Positions 43,811 to 56,968 of a stretch of DNA of 64,000 nucleotides are shown here, piece by piece. The notes beneath the pieces are model-generated. The model searched no databases, was not told the origin of the DNA, and saw only the letters and a program-made list of their open reading frames with translations. The translations under genes were made by a program, and so were the position numbers. Origin of the DNA: Imbroritus primus (GTDB lineage: Bacteria; Pseudomonadota; Gammaproteobacteria; Burkholderiales; Burkholderiaceae); contig NZ_OZ201293.1 of assembly GCF_964332355.1 (NCBI RefSeq), positions 1,674,001 to 1,738,000 on the forward strand, read 5' to 3'. How positions within the stretch are numbered: the first letter of the stretch is position 1; every line of letters starts with the position of its first letter.

Positions 43811-44674
43811 TTAGCCCTGCGGCGGCAAGGCTGGCGGGCGCTCCATCTCGATCACCATCGCCTCATCCTGCGCCGGTCCGCCCTGCTCGGCGCGCAACCG
43901 CGTGAGCGCGCGCAGGCAATAATGCCCGAACCACAGGGCCGAGAATATGAAAATCAGCACGTACATCCACACCGATGCCAGCAGCACGAACGGAAACAGG
44001 AAAATGACCGCAACCGACGATACCCACAGCAGCGTCGGCGCCGATCCCAGCACGCCCATGGCGATGCCCATGATGATCATCGGCAGGCGATGGCGGCGCA
44101 TCAGCAGCTTGCGCTCCTCGGCCGAGGCATGCAGGGCGAGCGCATCGTAGCTCATCACCCGGTAGGTCAGCCAGCCCCACAGCAGTGGCGGAATCAACGC
44201 GAAGAACGGTGGAATCAGCCAGAGCGGAATGGTGATCAGGCCGACGAACAGCACGGCGAGCGTACATCCGATGGAGTTCAGGGCGCTGGCCGTGAATGAC
44301 GCGCCGCGCTTTTGCTCCAGATGTGGATACGAACGATCGAGAAAGCTGATGACACTCGGCACGGAGAACACGCCGATGAACACCAGCAGCGAAATCACCA
44401 CCAACGGCACCGTCAGCGCCACCACGATCAGTGGCGCCACCAGCGCCCGCAGCGAGGCCATGCCCAGGGCGTCGAGCGCGCGGTAGATCCACGACGTCAG
44501 CATCGAAGTTTCGAGGAACCCGCGCGCGCCCGCCATGACGGCATCCCAGCTGAAATACAGGATCCCGCCCCACACCACTGACGCCAGCAGAAACGGCAAG
44601 ACCGTCATCCACAGCATGCGCGGATGCAACTGGCTCAGGACGGCACGGCCAAGGGAAGGAAACAGGTCGGTCAT
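43811..44674 (-). CDS. EI24/CysZ-like multi-pass membrane protein
   Basis: This is a 287-residue integral membrane protein with about six hydrophobic helices (for example MLWMTVLPFLLASVVWGGIL, LVAPLIVVALTVPLVVISLL, CTLAVLFVGLITIPLWLIPP). Its ALLWGWLTYRVMSYDALALHA-like central segment is typical of the EI24/CysZ (DUF540) family. Relatives include sulfate permeases, but no sulfate genes are nearby, so transport substrate is unknown. I chose the ATG at 44674, which opens the conserved MTDLFPSLGRAV start. It is 62 bp downstream of the molybdopterin-domain gene. Confidence 0.75.
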   Translation of the reverse strand: MTDLFPSLGRAVLSQLHPRMLWMTVLPFLLASVVWGGILYFSWDAVMAGARGFLETSMLTSWIYRALDALGMASLRALVAPLIVVALTVPLVVISLLVFIGVFSVPSVISFLDRSYPHLEQKRGASFTASALNSIGCTLAVLFVGLITIPLWLIPPFFALIPPLLWGWLTYRVMSYDALALHASAEERKLLMRRHRLPMIIMGIAMGVLGSAPTLLWVSSVAVIFLFPFVLLASVWMYVLIFIFSALWFGHYCLRALTRLRAEQGGPAQDEAMVIEMERPPALPPQG

Positions 44675-44815
44675 GGGTAAATGGGTGCGTGGCAGGAGCG
44701 CCCCACATGGAAAAACCCAAAGGGGTACGCCGGGCCGCGGCACGGTGATGAAGAGATGAAAAAGACTAACACAAGGCGATGGCCGGCATGAGGGCCGGCA
44801 CGACGTATCCCGGGT

Positions 44816-45769
44816 TCAGCGCCGCCCGAACAAGCGCCTTACCCCGAGACGCTGCTGGGCGAGAAAGGTACGCCCGTAGTCGCGCTGCACGGTCACCTGG
44901 TCGCGGATGCCGGTGGGCAGGTAGATGGCTTCGAAATTGGCCGTGCCAAACAGCATGTCCCACCACGGGAACAGCACGCCAAAATTGCAGCCGCCCAGCC
45001 TGCCACCGCTCTCGTGGCCGACGCCGACCGCGTGATGCAGACGATGGAATCGTGGCGACACCAGCAGGCGCTCGCCCACGCCGCCAAAGCCGAGCCGCAG
45101 GTTGGCGTGCTGGAAGCTCTGCAGCAACTGCGAGATGGCGACCAGCAGGATGAACTGCGCCGGCTCCACGCCCACCGCCAGGGCCACGGTGGCGAACACC
45201 GCATCGCGCAGCATATCGTCCAGCAAGTGATTGCGGTTGTCGCTCCACACTGTCATCTGCTGCTGGCTGTGATGCACGGCATGCAGGGCCCACCACCAGC
45301 GGATGCGGTGCGAAAACCGGTGATAGGCATAGTCGAGCAGATCGAACAGGATCAGGTAGACGCAGAATGCCAGCACGGGCGACACCATGCCGTCCGGCAG
45401 CCAGTCCTCCAGATTGGTACGCTGCCAGCCGGCGAGGCGCAGGTGCCCTTCAATGAGATCGAACACCGGTACCAGCACGAAAAACATCGCCAGGCGGAAC
45501 AGGCCGAGCCGATGGATCATGGTATAGAACATATCGGTACGCACGGCGGCGCGATCGGTCAGCGGCTCCACGGGAAAGCACCGCTCCAGCGGCTGGATGA
45601 GGCAGGCCATGATGGCGATCTGCAGCAGCCCGAGCATCAGCCATTCCGTCCCCAGGAAGGCCTCTTCCGCATAGCCGCCAAAACCCAGCGCATAGACCAC
45701 CGGGAGGATCGCGTTCTGGAACAGCCATCCCTGAGCCGTGGCGAACAGGTCGATGAGCGTATCGATCAT
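44816..45769 (-). CDS. Sterol desaturase/fatty acid hydroxylase superfamily protein
   Basis: This is a 317-residue di-iron membrane protein with four or more hydrophobic helices and the superfamily's His clusters: YHRFSH, HAVHHS (about 165-187) and, further on, HRLHHAVGVGH. The oxygenase could hydroxylate or desaturate a membrane lipid; the exact substrate cannot be read from the sequence. The ATG at 45769 follows GGAG and overlaps the stop of the upstream deacetylase (ATGA at 45766-45769), so the two are co-translated. No hopanoid or carotenoid genes are present nearby. Confidence 0.85.
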   Translation of the reverse strand: MIDTLIDLFATAQGWLFQNAILPVVYALGFGGYAEEAFLGTEWLMLGLLQIAIMACLIQPLERCFPVEPLTDRAAVRTDMFYTMIHRLGLFRLAMFFVLVPVFDLIEGHLRLAGWQRTNLEDWLPDGMVSPVLAFCVYLILFDLLDYAYHRFSHRIRWWWALHAVHHSQQQMTVWSDNRNHLLDDMLRDAVFATVALAVGVEPAQFILLVAISQLLQSFQHANLRLGFGGVGERLLVSPRFHRLHHAVGVGHESGGRLGGCNFGVLFPWWDMLFGTANFEAIYLPTGIRDQVTVQRDYGRTFLAQQRLGVRRLFGRR

Positions 45770-46599
45770 CGCGGACTCCGGTTCGCGGACGCCTGACGGT
45801 AGCGCGGATGCTCCGGAATCGTGGCAAAACAGAAGCCGCGCGCCTGCAGGCCGGTCAGCAAGGGTTCGAGCACCGCCGGCGCCCACGGATCGCGCCGCGA
45901 CCAGATGCCCAGATGCGCCATGGCGATGTCGCCATCCTTCAGGCGCTCCAGCGCCTGCGTCAGCAGGCGTGCATTCGGGTAGCGTTCGGAAGACAGTTCG
46001 TCGCCCAGAAACCCGGCCGGATCCCAGCCGACATGGCGGAAGCCGCACTGCTCGGCCCAGGCCAGCGTGCGCGGCGAAGTGCGGCCGCCGGGCGCACGCC
46101 ACAGGTGATCAAGCGGCCGGCCGGTCAACGCGGCAAAGCGCGTGGCGGTACGTTTCAGTTCAGCGCAGAACGCGGACTGGTCCCAGCGCTGCACCTGCCC
46201 GGCTGCTGGCCCAAACTGCGGCCGCACGCGGATCCCGTCGGCGCCATCGTCGCCGACCAGGTAAACGTGATCGAAGGTATGCGTGCCGAACGCGTGCCCG
46301 TCTGCCGCCAGCGACTTCCAGTACGTTTTCCAGCCGTCGTCCAGCGAGCGGTCGCCATGCACGGTCGGCTCGCTGGCGACAAAGAACGTGGCGCGGATAT
46401 GGTGCCGCCGCAGCGTGTCCGCGATCAGCTGTGCCTGACTCATGCTGCCCGTATCGAACGTCAAGTACAGCGTGCCGCGGCAGGCGTCGGCCGCGCTGGC
46501 ACTGCCGGCCAGCAGCATGCCTGCCGCCAGCCAGCCGGTCAGGCAGACCGCGAACAGCCTTTTCAGGCGTAATGGGCGAATCGGGCGAATCGGGAGCAT
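45766..46599 (-). CDS. Secreted polysaccharide deacetylase family protein
   Basis: This is a 277-residue protein with an N-terminal signal peptide (LKRLFAVCLTGWLAAGMLLAG, cut near ASAADA). It has NodB-type catalytic motifs: LYLTFDTGSMS (the first Asp region, TFDTG instead of the common TFDDG), and HAFGTHTFDH with the metal His pair. It should remove acetyl groups from a cell-envelope polysaccharide, with substrate unknown. The second Asp of the usual TFDDG is replaced by Thr, which may change metal binding. The gene overlaps the sterol-desaturase gene, so a shared envelope role is possible. Confidence 0.8.
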   Translation of the reverse strand: MLPIRPIRPLRLKRLFAVCLTGWLAAGMLLAGSASAADACRGTLYLTFDTGSMSQAQLIADTLRRHHIRATFFVASEPTVHGDRSLDDGWKTYWKSLAADGHAFGTHTFDHVYLVGDDGADGIRVRPQFGPAAGQVQRWDQSAFCAELKRTATRFAALTGRPLDHLWRAPGGRTSPRTLAWAEQCGFRHVGWDPAGFLGDELSSERYPNARLLTQALERLKDGDIAMAHLGIWSRRDPWAPAVLEPLLTGLQARGFCFATIPEHPRYRQASANRSPR

Positions 46600-46776
46600 A
46601 AGAAAGTGGGCAACGATCTGCAGCGTTTCATCAGGGCAAAGTCAGGCACGCATCACGGATACATCTCACCACGGCACACCCGTATGCCGGCAGTATGGCA
46701 GAGGCTGCCCGCCAACGAGGGACAAAAGCACGCCCCCCCCTTGCACATCCATGAATGCGTTCGTTCAACACGCCAG

Positions 46777-47796
46777 TCAGATGAGCGGCGCGCGCGTATG
46801 GAAATAGATGCCATGCGGCGAGCGCCCCACCGGAATTGTCTTGATCAGCTTGCGGCTGGCCACATCGATGATGCCGACCTTGCGCGCCCAGCGGAACGTG
46901 ACCCACAGCTGCTTACCGTCGGCCGTCAGTTCCATGCAGTCTGGACCGGGTGGCAGGCCGGCGATCTCCCCGACCTTTTCCAGCTTGACCTGGTCGATGA
47001 TCGAGATGGTCGAGGAAACGCGGTTCGTCACGAACACATGGCGTCGATCACCAAGCGGACGGAAATTGTGCGTGCCCTTCCCGCTCGGAATGCGCTTGAC
47101 CGATTTACGCTGACGCCAGTCGATCACCTCGACGTAGTCGTCGCCCGTCATGCCGACCAGCAGGTATTTGTCATCCGGTGTCATCCAGATACCGGCGGGC
47201 GCATTGCCGACCGGCATCCTCCACAGCACGGCGTGGGTTGCAAGGTCGATGGCCGCGATTTCGTTGGAATCCTGCAGGGTGATGAAGACCAACCGGCTAT
47301 CGGCGCTGAAGGCCATGTGGCTGGGTGTTTTGGGCAGGGGGACCTGGGCGGTCAGCTTGAGGCTGCGTGTCTTGTCGTCGAAGGTCGCACGGTAGATATC
47401 CACGCGGTCCAGGCGCAGCGCGTTCGAGACGAACCACTTCTGGTCCGGCGAAAAGCCGATCTGGTACGGATCGTCGATCTGCGGCATGCGCTGCTGCATC
47501 TTACCCGTCAGGGGATCGATCAGCACCAGATCGTTGCCGACCGCATTCGCCACAATCAGCGAGCGCGCGTCGGGCGTCGCCATCAGGTGATGCGGTTCCT
47601 TGCCCACCGGGTAACTGCCGATGGGCAGTTGCGTCGCCTTGTCGATCAAAGTGACGGAGGCATCGCCCGAATTGAGCACGACCACCACCTCGGCAGCCGG
47701 GGGCGTCGGCGGGGCCGCCAGCACCGGCGTGGCGACGGCACAGGCAGCCAAACCGAGGGCCATCCAGAGGCGCCGGGCGAAAAGCTTGAAAATCAT
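46777..47796 (-). CDS. Secreted YVTN-type beta-propeller protein
   Basis: This is a 339-residue protein with a signal peptide (LFARRLWMALGLAACAVATPVLA). Blades follow containing VVVLNSGDASVTLID, LIVANAVGNDLVLID and, near the end, QLWVTFRWARKVGIID, the repeat pattern of YVTN/NHL-like seven-bladed propellers. Such proteins act in the periplasm or outside the cell as binding scaffolds or cofactor-linked enzymes. No active-site residues or haem motif are visible, so function is unknown. It lies downstream of hrpA on the same strand with a 114-bp gap. Confidence 0.8.
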   Translation of the reverse strand: MIFKLFARRLWMALGLAACAVATPVLAAPPTPPAAEVVVVLNSGDASVTLIDKATQLPIGSYPVGKEPHHLMATPDARSLIVANAVGNDLVLIDPLTGKMQQRMPQIDDPYQIGFSPDQKWFVSNALRLDRVDIYRATFDDKTRSLKLTAQVPLPKTPSHMAFSADSRLVFITLQDSNEIAAIDLATHAVLWRMPVGNAPAGIWMTPDDKYLLVGMTGDDYVEVIDWRQRKSVKRIPSGKGTHNFRPLGDRRHVFVTNRVSSTISIIDQVKLEKVGEIAGLPPGPDCMELTADGKQLWVTFRWARKVGIIDVASRKLIKTIPVGRSPHGIYFHTRAPLI

Positions 47797-47910
47797 GGAA
47801 AAACCACCGTTCGAGATCAGGCGCCGTGGGATTGGCGCCGCTCACTATAAACGTTTCGCCGACGAATTTGGATGACGTGTGGCGGCGGCCCTACGGTCGG
47901 CCGCAAAACC

Positions 47911-51810
<3,900 letters not shown>

Positions 51811-51822
<12 letters not shown>

Positions 51823-51845
51823 CGCCCGCGATTATAATCTGCGAA
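51811..51845 (+). promoter_or_regulatory. argA promoter giving a leaderless mRNA
   Basis: TTGTTC (51811-51816), a 16-base spacer and a perfect TATAAT (51833-51838) predict a start near 51845, which is the A of the argA ATG. There is no room for a ribosome-binding site between the -10 box and ATG. The -35 box lies inside the first codons of divergent hrpA. Confidence 0.8.
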
Positions 51846-53266
51846 TGAACGCACCCGACCAAGCGCCACCCGACGCGCCCGCCCCTGCCCCCACGTCTCC
51901 GTCAGCCTCGACGATCGCTACTGCGACGATGCCCGCCACGGTCTCCACGCCTGAAGGTGTCAGCCCGCAACTGTTCGTCGACTGGCTGCGCACCGTCGCG
52001 CCGTATATCCATGCCTTCCGAGGCAAGACCTTCGTGATCGGCTTCGGTGGCGAACTGGTCAAGGCCGGCATGCTCAATGCGCTGGTCACCGACGTCGCGC
52101 TGCTGCAGGCCATGGGAATGAACCTGGTGCTGGTGCATGGCTCGCGGCCGCAGGTGGAGGAGCAGCTGGCGCTGCGCAATGTGCAATCGCAGTTCCATGA
52201 AGGCATGCGCATCACGGACAACGCCGCGCTCGAATGCGCCAAGGAAGCCTCGGGCGAGCTGCGCCTCGATATCGAAGCGGCGTTCAGCCAGGGCTTGCCC
52301 AATACGCCCATGGCCGGCGCGCACGTCTCGGTGGTCTCCGGCAATTTCGTAACAGCGCGGCCAGTCGGTATCGTCGATGGCGTCGACCTCCAGCAGACCG
52401 GTCTGGTGCGCAAGATCGATGCCGATTCGATCCGCCACTCGCTCTCGAACAACAAGATCGTGCTGGTCTCCCCGCTCGGCTTTTCGCCGACCGGGCAGGC
52501 TTTCAACCTGGCGATGGAAGATGTCGCTACCTCCGTGGCCACAGCGTTGAAGGCGGACAAGCTGATCTTCATTTCGGAACTGTCCGGCATCACGGATGCC
52601 AGCGGCGCGGTCATGCAGGATCTGTCGCTGCGCACGGCAGCGGAGCGCCTGCAGGACCCGAATATCAAGCCGGAGATGGCGTTCTATCTGGAATACATGA
52701 TCCGCGCCAGCAAGGCCGGCGTGCCACGGGCACACCTGATTCCGTTCGCGCTGGACGGCAGCATCCTGCTCGAACTGTTCCTGCATGATGGCGTGGGCAC
52801 CATGGTGTCCGACACCGATCTGGAAAGCTTGCGCGAGGCGACGCTCGACGATATCGGCGGCATCCTGCAGCTGATCGAGCCGCTCGAGCAGGACGGCACC
52901 CTCGTGCCGCGCAGCCGCCACCTGCTGGAGCGCGACATCGACAATTTTTCGGTGATCGAGCACGACGGCGTGATCTTCGGCTGCGCTGCCCTGTACCCTT
53001 ACCCACGCGAAGGCCTAGGCGAAATGGCCTGCCTCAGCGTGAGCCCGGAAGCCCAGGGCTCGGGCGACGGCGACCGTATCCTCAAGCGCATCGAACGGCG
53101 CGCCCGCGCAGCCGGGCTGGAGCGCCTGTTCGTGCTGACGACACGCACCGAGCACTGGTTCCTGAAGCGCGGCTTCGTGCACGCCACGGTCGATGACCTG
53201 CCGCAAGACAAGCGCAAGCTCTATAACTGGCAGCGCCGCTCGATGGTGCTCATGAAGAAGCTCTGA
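51845..53266 (+). CDS. argA: N-acetylglutamate synthase (first step of arginine synthesis)
   Basis: ArgA acetylates glutamate with acetyl-CoA. The 473-residue protein has an N-terminal amino-acid-kinase fold domain (about 45-300, with YIHAFRGKTFVIGFGGELVKAG) that senses arginine and a C-terminal GNAT acetyltransferase domain (about 325-473, with EMACLSVSPEAQGSGDGDRIL). An extra Pro/Ala/Thr-rich stretch of about 35 residues precedes the first domain. The ATG at 51845 coincides with the predicted transcription start. A downstream Met (residue 29) is an alternative but would also lack a good ribosome site. Confidence 0.94.
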   Translation: MNAPDQAPPDAPAPAPTSPSASTIATATMPATVSTPEGVSPQLFVDWLRTVAPYIHAFRGKTFVIGFGGELVKAGMLNALVTDVALLQAMGMNLVLVHGSRPQVEEQLALRNVQSQFHEGMRITDNAALECAKEASGELRLDIEAAFSQGLPNTPMAGAHVSVVSGNFVTARPVGIVDGVDLQQTGLVRKIDADSIRHSLSNNKIVLVSPLGFSPTGQAFNLAMEDVATSVATALKADKLIFISELSGITDASGAVMQDLSLRTAAERLQDPNIKPEMAFYLEYMIRASKAGVPRAHLIPFALDGSILLELFLHDGVGTMVSDTDLESLREATLDDIGGILQLIEPLEQDGTLVPRSRHLLERDIDNFSVIEHDGVIFGCAALYPYPREGLGEMACLSVSPEAQGSGDGDRILKRIERRARAAGLERLFVLTTRTEHWFLKRGFVHATVDDLPQDKRKLYNWQRRSMVLMKKL

Positions 53267-53405
53267 GTGCGGCCATGCCGCATGGCATGCGGGGTTATCC
53301 CCGTCCGCCATGCGACTCTGCGTACAATACGCATTCACCCCACATGCCCAACCTGCCGCCTGCCGGAGCGTCTCCCCGGGCGGCATGTCCAGAAGGAAAT
53401 ACACC

Positions 53406-53690
53406 ATGGCTCGCATGATCCACTGCGTCAAACTGAACAAGGAAGCCGAGGGCCTCGATTTTCCGCCCCTGCCCGGCGAACTCGGCAAGAAAATCTGGCA
53501 ATCGGTATCCAAGGAAGCCTGGCAAGGCTGGCTCAAGCACCAGACCATGCTGATCAATGAAAACCGTCTGAACATGGCGGATACGCGCGCACGCCAGTAC
53601 CTGGTCAAGCAGACCGAGAAGTACTTCTTCGGCGAAGGCGCGGACAGTGCTGCCGGCTACGTGCCCCCGGCCGAATCGAAAGACGCCTGA
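53406..53690 (+). CDS. yggX: Fe(2+)-trafficking protein YggX
   Basis: This is a 94-residue protein starting MARMIHCVKLNKEAEGL behind AGAAGGA, with Cys7 in the position conserved in the YggX family. The family protects iron-sulfur clusters during oxidative stress and is thought to handle ferrous iron. The sequence PFPPLPGELGKKIW-like opening and NENRLNMADTRARQYL core are standard. A TACAAT -10 element (53323-53328) suggests its own promoter between argA and the gene. Confidence 0.93.
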   Translation: MARMIHCVKLNKEAEGLDFPPLPGELGKKIWQSVSKEAWQGWLKHQTMLINENRLNMADTRARQYLVKQTEKYFFGEGADSAAGYVPPAESKDA

Positions 53691-53724
53691 GTACCGCCCC
53701 ACTCTTCTTCCCTGACCCGGCGTG

Positions 53725-54915
53725 ATGCGCTCGCCCCTCGACCTCGGCTTCTGCCCCACCCGGCTGGCATGGCTCGCGGAACGAGTCGGCCACGCCGTCG
53801 AGGCCCGGCACATTCCGGGCGCGGTCATGCTCCTGGCACGCGATGGTGAAATCGCTTTCGAGCGCGCCTGGGGCTATCGGAATCCCGCCGACGGCACGCC
53901 CATGTCGAGCGACAGTGTGTTCCGGCTGTATTCGATGAGCAAGCCCATCACCTCGGTGGCGACCATGATGCTCGTGGAGCGCGGCGTCTGGTCGCTCGAT
54001 GAGTCGGTGCATGCCTATGTGCCAGCCTTTGCCGGCCTGCAGGTCGGCGTGGAAGTTCCGGACCCTGGCGCTCCCGATGGTCGTCGGCTGATGCTGGAAC
54101 CGGCACGGCGCGACATGACGCTGCACGACCTGTTGCGCCATACGGCTGGGCTAACCTACGGCATCTTCGAGACATCACTGGTCAAGGCCGCCTATCTCGC
54201 CGCTGGGGTGGACAGCCGCCGCCAGACCAACCAGCAATTGCTGGAACGGCTCGCCAAGGTGCCGCTGGCCTGCCAGCCTGGAGAAACATGGGAATACAGC
54301 CGTGCCACCGACGTGCTCGGCGCGCTGATCGAACAGGTGACCGGGCGCACGCTGGGCACGTTCCTGCAAGAAGAGATTTTTACCCCGCTGGGCATGGTCG
54401 ACACGGGTTTTCATGTGCCGGCCGCTCAATGCCATCGCATCGCCGAACCGTTTGCCAACGATCCGGACACTGGGGAACCCATCAAGATCGCCGACGCACG
54501 CACGCCGCCTACGTTCGAAGCCGGCGGCAGTGGCCTGGTCTCGACGGCGCACGACTATCTGCGCTTCATGCAGATGCTGGCCAACGGCGGCGCACTCGGT
54601 GACGTACGCCTGCTGTCGCCGCACACGGTACGCTGGATGACTGCCGACCACCTCGGCACTATCGCGCACGGCCCGCATTACCTGCCCGGCGACGGCTATG
54701 GTTTCGGCCTGGGATTTGCCGTACGGCTGGCGGATGGCGGCGCGGCTGTCTGCGGCAGCGCAGGGGATTACTACTGGTGCGGGCTGGCGGGCACCTATGC
54801 ATGGTGCGACCCTGCCCGACGGCTGATCGGCCTGTGGATGATGCAGGCGCCCAACCAGCGCTACGCCTACTGGGCGCTGACACGCAACATGACCTACGCC
54901 GCGCTGCTCGACTGA
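53725..54915 (+). CDS. Beta-lactamase-fold serine hydrolase (class C-like)
   Basis: This is a 396-residue cytosolic-looking protein of the class C beta-lactamase/esterase superfamily. The nucleophile Ser is in the S-x-x-K motif SMSK (about residue 73), and the second motif is the Tyr of WEYSRATDVLG, where the usual Y-x-N is Y-S-R. No signal peptide is present, so it is more likely an esterase or peptidase-like enzyme than a beta-lactamase. The substrate is unknown. An upstream GTG at 53722 is equally possible as a start. It converges on rpiA. Confidence 0.82.
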   Translation: MRSPLDLGFCPTRLAWLAERVGHAVEARHIPGAVMLLARDGEIAFERAWGYRNPADGTPMSSDSVFRLYSMSKPITSVATMMLVERGVWSLDESVHAYVPAFAGLQVGVEVPDPGAPDGRRLMLEPARRDMTLHDLLRHTAGLTYGIFETSLVKAAYLAAGVDSRRQTNQQLLERLAKVPLACQPGETWEYSRATDVLGALIEQVTGRTLGTFLQEEIFTPLGMVDTGFHVPAAQCHRIAEPFANDPDTGEPIKIADARTPPTFEAGGSGLVSTAHDYLRFMQMLANGGALGDVRLLSPHTVRWMTADHLGTIAHGPHYLPGDGYGFGLGFAVRLADGGAAVCGSAGDYYWCGLAGTYAWCDPARRLIGLWMMQAPNQRYAYWALTRNMTYAALLD

Positions 54916-55027
54916 GAAACACGCTCGCGACGATTCGATCTTCCGGCCAACCCCCTGAGCGGCTGGCCGGCTTGCACAAAATCCGCGATGCCGGCAAAAG
55001 AGGTCGGCACTGGGCAGATCCAGCAGA

Positions 55028-55714
55028 TCAGAAGCGCGTCTGCTCGACGCCGTTTTCCGTGCCGAGCAACAGCACATCCGCACCGCGCCCGGCGAACAGG
55101 CCGACTGTCACGACGCCGGGAATCTGGTTGACGGCCTGCTCGAATGCCACCGGATCCTGCAGCTGCAGCCCGGCAACGTCGAGAATCACATTGCCGTTGT
55201 CGGTCAATGCAATCCCGCCTTCCTTGTTCATGCGCAGGCGCGGCTGGCCGCCCAGCGCAGCCAGTGCACGCGCCACCGCGGCGCGCCCCATCGGAATCAC
55301 TTCCACCGGCAGCGGGAATGCGCCAAGCACCGGCACAAGCTTGCTGCCGTCGGCAATGCACACGAAGGTCGTCGCCACCGACGCCACGATCTTCTCGCGC
55401 GTCAGCGCACCGCCGCCACCCTTGATCATGTGACCTTTGGCATTGATCTCGTCGGCGCCGTCGACATAGACGGGGATTACGTCGACGTCGTTGAGATCGA
55501 GCACCTCGAAGCCGTGCGATTGCAGACGCCGCGTCGACGCCTCGGAACTGGAGACCGCACCGGCGAAACGGCTGCGTTCGGCAGCAATAGCATCGATGAA
55601 CAGATTGGCGGTCGAGCCCGTTCCCACGCCAAGCACCGCGCCTGGCTGGACATGCTCGAGCACGTAGTCCGCGGCGGCTCGTGCCACCAGCGCTTTCAGT
55701 TCATCCTGTGTCAT
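55028..55714 (-). CDS. rpiA: Ribose-5-phosphate isomerase A
   Basis: RpiA interconverts ribose-5-phosphate and ribulose-5-phosphate in the pentose phosphate pathway. The 228-residue protein has VLGVGTGSTANLFIDAI (phosphate-binding), VDGADEINAKGHMIKGGGGALTREKIVA (active site with Asp and Lys) and a standard length. It diverges from tal, the next enzyme of the same pathway, across 115 bp. Confidence 0.97.
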   Translation of the reverse strand: MTQDELKALVARAAADYVLEHVQPGAVLGVGTGSTANLFIDAIAAERSRFAGAVSSSEASTRRLQSHGFEVLDLNDVDVIPVYVDGADEINAKGHMIKGGGGALTREKIVASVATTFVCIADGSKLVPVLGAFPLPVEVIPMGRAAVARALAALGGQPRLRMNKEGGIALTDNGNVILDVAGLQLQDPVAFEQAVNQIPGVVTVGLFAGRGADVLLLGTENGVEQTRF

Positions 55715-55829
55715 GGTCTTGCGCCCTGCTGGTCGAAAACATCATAGTGTACCGGATCAGCCTGCATTCCCGCGCTCCGCCTTGAGTACAATGGGACCTA
55801 TCCCTTCGTGCCTACCTCTCTGGAATGCC

Positions 55830-56786
55830 ATGAACCAGCTCGAGCAACTGAAGCAATTCACCACCGTAGTCGCCGATACAGGCGACTTCCAGACCATGCG
55901 GCAATACACGCCGCGCGACGCCACCACCAATCCCTCGCTGATCTTCAAGGCCGTGCAGAAGGACGAGTACCGTCCACTGCTGGAACAGGCCGTGCGCGAT
56001 CAGCGCGACGGCTCAGTCGATGCCGTGGTCGATGCGCTGCTGATCGCTTTTGGCCAGGAAATTCTCAAAATCGTGCCTGGGCGCGTCTCGACCGAAGTCG
56101 ATGCCCGCCTGTCCTTCGATACCGACGCGACGATCGCCAAGGCCCGCCACCTGATCGACCTGTACGAACGCTGCGGCGTACCGCGCGAACGTATCCTGAT
56201 CAAGATCGCCTCCACGTGGGAAGGCATCCGCGCCGCCGAGGTACTGCAGAAAGATGGCATCCGCTGCAATATGACGCTGCTGTTCTCGCTGGTGCAGGCC
56301 GTGGCCTGCGCCGAAGCCGGCGTGCAGCTGATCTCGCCGTTCGTCGGCCGCATCTACGACTGGTACAAGAAGCACGCCGGCAGCGCGTGGGATGAGGCCA
56401 AGAACGGCGGCGCCAACGATCCGGGCGTGCAGTCGGTGCGCACGATCTACACCTACTACAAGAAGTTCGGCTACAACACCGAGGTGATGGGCGCAAGCTT
56501 CCGCAATACCTCGCAGATCTGCGAGCTGGCCGGCTGCGACCTGCTGACCATCAGTCCGGAACTACTGCAGGCGCTGCATGCCAGCGACGCCCCGCTGGAG
56601 CGCAAGCTGTCGCAAGCCACGGGCGATGCGGCCAATGTCGTGCGGCTCGACACCAACGAACCGGCTTTCCGCTGGCAACTGAACGAAGATGCGATGGCAA
56701 CCGAGAAACTGGCTGAAGGTATCCGCCTGTTCGCCGCTGATGCGATCAAGCTGGAAACACTGATTGGAACGCTGCGCACTGCCTGA
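55830..56786 (+). CDS. tal: Transaldolase B-type
   Basis: Transaldolase moves a three-carbon dihydroxyacetone unit between sugar phosphates in the pentose phosphate pathway. The 318-residue protein has DATTNPSLIFK near the start, the Schiff-base Lys (about K125 in ERILIKIASTWEGI), QLISPFVGRIYDWYKK and MGASFRNTSQI. The ATG at 55830 gives the normal class I opening (MNQLEQLKQFTTVVADTGD). A TACAAT -10 element (55787-55792) lies in the divergent gap shared with rpiA. Confidence 0.97.
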   Translation: MNQLEQLKQFTTVVADTGDFQTMRQYTPRDATTNPSLIFKAVQKDEYRPLLEQAVRDQRDGSVDAVVDALLIAFGQEILKIVPGRVSTEVDARLSFDTDATIAKARHLIDLYERCGVPRERILIKIASTWEGIRAAEVLQKDGIRCNMTLLFSLVQAVACAEAGVQLISPFVGRIYDWYKKHAGSAWDEAKNGGANDPGVQSVRTIYTYYKKFGYNTEVMGASFRNTSQICELAGCDLLTISPELLQALHASDAPLERKLSQATGDAANVVRLDTNEPAFRWQLNEDAMATEKLAEGIRLFAADAIKLETLIGTLRTA

Positions 56787-56968
56787 CCAAAGCAGGAGGA
56801 AGCAGCGTCGCGGAGAGCCCGACAGGGTCATCGGGCACTCCGCGACCGTGGACCACCACGCTCTCCCGCAGCAAGCGCCAGCAGCGGATCTAAACCCAGG
56901 CTCCACGCACCATCCCGGCGGTGACCGTCGCGGTCACGAGACGCTGCCCGCACCGAGGCACAGCGGGA

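Noticed and set aside
53725..54915. Annotation as an antibiotic-resistance beta-lactamase
   Set aside because: There is no signal peptide and the second motif is Y-S-R instead of Y-x-N, so a resistance role is not supported.
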